Assembly: GCF_030936135.1 (NCBI RefSeq)
Contig: NC_082598.1
Location: 49,382,347-49,446,346 of the forward strand
Length of the DNA: 64,000 nt
Source of the DNA: Gavia stellata
Lineage: Eukaryota > Chordata > Aves > Gaviiformes > Gaviidae
Direction of reading: 5' to 3'
The notes beneath the pieces were generated by a model. The model was given only the letters and a program-made list of their open reading frames with translations, had not been told where the DNA came from and did no database searches. Numbering within the stretch: the stretch's first letter is position 1; each line of letters opens with the position of its first letter. Made by a program: the position numbers and the translations under genes. This document shows positions 61,539-64,000 of the stretch, piece after piece.

Positions 61539-61544
61539 GTGAGA
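61539..61544 (+). promoter_or_regulatory. FBXW7: Splice donor of the FBXW7 alpha exon
   Basis: AAG followed by GTGAGA is a near-consensus U2-type donor. It falls exactly where the alpha-specific protein sequence stops resembling FBXW7. The reading frame runs into intronic VRNYIFLCS and a stop just after it. Confidence 0.93.
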
Positions 61545-64000
61545 AACTACATTTTTTTGTGTTCTTAATCCTCGTTAACTCTGGATTTTGGAAAATAATT
61601 TGCATATTTAACTTAGTTTTACAATGAAGCAAAAGAGCTCATGATGAAGAATTTATGCAGTCCACAAAACCTATACTGTTTTAGCTGTTAATAATCAAAT
61701 TATTTGCATGCATTTGACATGAGCAAATACTCCTATATATTTTAAGGAATAAAGCTGTAATGTCTATGTTCAAAAGATAAAGGTGTTTCTTTATAAATAT
61801 TTTTACATGCTAACTCATACACTTAATAAGACCCTCCCAGCATTATTTATGACATATTTCTTATCAAAGCAGGCAAGAAGGAAAGTAAGCAATTATGCAT
61901 ATGTCGTGTTCTCTGAGAATATCTGGTTCATTTAAATTAAAACATTGTAATGAAAAATAGAGTGGAATATTATAGAAACATCAGGTTCTTCCTTCTGGCC
62001 AGGTTATAGTGAGTTAATTGACAAAATACAGGTTAAAAAAAAGTGTGTTAGTCATTCAGTTACAAAGTCATTACATATGTTGTATGGTATCCTGCTTGTG
62101 AGGACCTTGTAAATCATGTGCAATGATTGTTGAGAACGTCTCTGATTTGCAATAAGAATTTGGAAATAAATATTCATATTTTTATTGCTACTTATCAGCT
62201 AACATTTTAGATTAACAAAATGTTTTTGGAGTATTAGCTTCAGTGTATATTAGTATTTCACCATATTTTCCAAATTCTTCAGGAAGGAGGGATTCTGTTA
62301 ACTCTTAGCAGCAGCAAAAACTGAAAGAATAAATGAAAGCAGTGATACTGACTGACAAAAAAGAGGAGCAGGCAAGTGTTCTTGTGAAATAATGTTGTTC
62401 CTAAGCCTATGTACCAATTTTTTTTTTCTTAATCAATAATTGGCGATAGAACACCTAGCCTTCTCTCACCTTTCAAAAAACAAAACAACAAAACCCCCTC
62501 AAATTTTTACAATGTACTTTAAAACAAAAACAAACCACAAACCTGATGTAAAACAAAACCATGAAAAATCAGTTAACATAAGTTAACAGGGTTCCTTATG
62601 TGTTTGAGTGTGAACATGAATGTATAGAGATGGAGAATCAGTCTTGAAGATGCACTAGAACAGGTAAATAGGGTGAACATCTGCTTCTGGAAGCTGCAGC
62701 AATATGTTTTTGGTAATAGCAATTAGTATGTAATTCGCTTGTGTGTTTCAAGTATCTCAACTAACATCTTTGATTTTTGAAAAGTTATAATGTTTTCACA
62801 TGAGTTTTTCGTAAATGATATAATTTTCTATTGATAATTCTACTGTTCAAGGTACTGGAGTATACGCTTTCTAATTTGAAGGGAAATACTGTCATATTTC
62901 ATGTCATTCAATTGGCTTTTTGTAACTCAAATTCTTGTTTTTATTCCAATGCTTCGGTTTTCCTGGATTTGGTATGACTTATTGAGTACCGTATAACAAC
63001 TTGCAGATAGTATGGACTTGATATTTAATGTAGGAAATGCTTACACTGAAAAACATATTTTTAAGTCTCTGAATTGGAAACTTTTTGAAGTGCTTTGTAA
63101 ATAACCATGCTCAAATTATATAAAGACAGAGCAGAGCATAGTTTTCAGTGGAGGTCAGTTCTGAGGCTTTTTTTATCATTTCCAATAACGAATGCAGGTT
63201 TTTTCTTTTTTTAAGGTGTATTTGACATAAACTGAAACAAGCTGGTTTAGCCTGAAGAAAGGTGTCTGAAAGATTTTTGTATAGATGCACAGTTTCTGTG
63301 TGGTCTGATAGTCACTTTGCATATCGTTTTCCATGTAGTGCTGGCCATTTTTGTCTCTGCTCGGTTCCCAGGCTGTGCTCCTACAAGAACTGTTGGGGAG
63401 CTAGGTAGCGAACCGTATTTGGGAATTGTTCTTGATTCATGGTGCAACTCTATTTTAGGTAGTTTTAACTGCGTACCTGAAGGATCAGCACAGGTTAGAA
63501 AGCTGCTTGAGCTGGCACTGCTCTAGGTCATGGTTATGCAGTAAGACTGACATAATGCAACATTAATGTTGCCAATTCATTAATAAACCAACATTGAACC
63601 ATAGGAACACATTCTGTGTTAAGAAATGTTGTGGAAATATAGCTGTGCTGGAGCATGAATGAATTACCAGAGTAAGAATAAACATGACTAATTAATATGC
63701 TGCTTTTGAGAAGAAAAAGGAGTGTTTGTAGACTCATCAGCTGTATTTACAAGTGATTTTGGGTTCTACCTGTTGAAGATAGACTCGTCCTAGGAGACTC
63801 GAACCTGATAGACTTATTTTTAGCTTTTCAGACATGCTTCTCAGCATTTGTAGTCTAGTACAGTTCTCCTTATAACTCTGGCTGAATTACCTGCTCCCTC
63901 GCTGTATGCTGTACTCCGGTGAAACTTGCTTTGTGCCACCAGTGTTGGCTGTGATGGCTGAATCCGCTACTTACTGTTTGTGGGTTGGTGTAAACCTGGC
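61545..64000. other. FBXW7: Start of the intron after the FBXW7 alpha exon
   Basis: Strongly AT-rich, with an A/C tract at about 62477-62545. I looked for the beta- or gamma-specific first exons and for the common exon starting MKRKL and did not find them, so they lie further right. Confidence 0.75.

Noticed and set aside
61545..64000. FBXW7 beta or gamma first exon
   Set aside because: No frame here resembles the known beta or gamma N-termini, and no frame leads into MKRKL.

Overview
The window looks like vertebrate nuclear DNA, most likely from a bird. It is AT-rich and almost entirely non-coding. The only dispersed repeats I recognise are a few short, decayed CR1-type LINE pieces, as expected of the repeat-poor avian genome. 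There are no operons, phage genes, CRISPR arrays, rRNAs or recognisable tRNAs.

One gene is certain. The exon at 60981-61538 (+) carries the complete alpha-isoform-specific N-terminus of FBXW7, the F-box/WD40 substrate receptor of SCF ubiquitin ligases. It has a polypyrimidine tract with AG acceptor, the alpha start codon at 61050, 163 codons with the KRRR nuclear-localisation motif and the acidic stretch, and a GT donor at 61539 in phase 0. The common exons encoding the D domain, F-box and WD40 propeller lie beyond the right edge.

Everything left of 60981 is best read as the long 5' intron or introns and upstream region of FBXW7. Its contents are: 1-8040, low-complexity tracts only; 8041-11530, several CR1 remnants; 13085-13440, an unexplained moderately GC-rich block; 17362-17420, a clear CR1 3' end; 26655-26880, a small CpG-rich patch with a 20-bp minisatellite; 27316-27373, a possible 58-nt upstream exon; 27374-60950, ordinary intronic sequence with short tandem duplications, C-rich (G-quadruplex-capable) tracts and another CR1 remnant. 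The stretch 61545-64000 is the start of the next intron.

I see no new multi-gene system. The most interesting lead is the 5' end of FBXW7 alpha. The exon begins with AATGTGA, which creates a start-stop mini-uORF (AUG UGA). The frame of the main start codon is stop-free back to the acceptor. The candidate exon at 27316-27373 would splice onto it while keeping that frame open, and would add a second 16-codon uORF. This suggests uORF control, an N-terminally extended proteoform, or both. It is inference and can be tested with RNA-seq and cross-species alignment.
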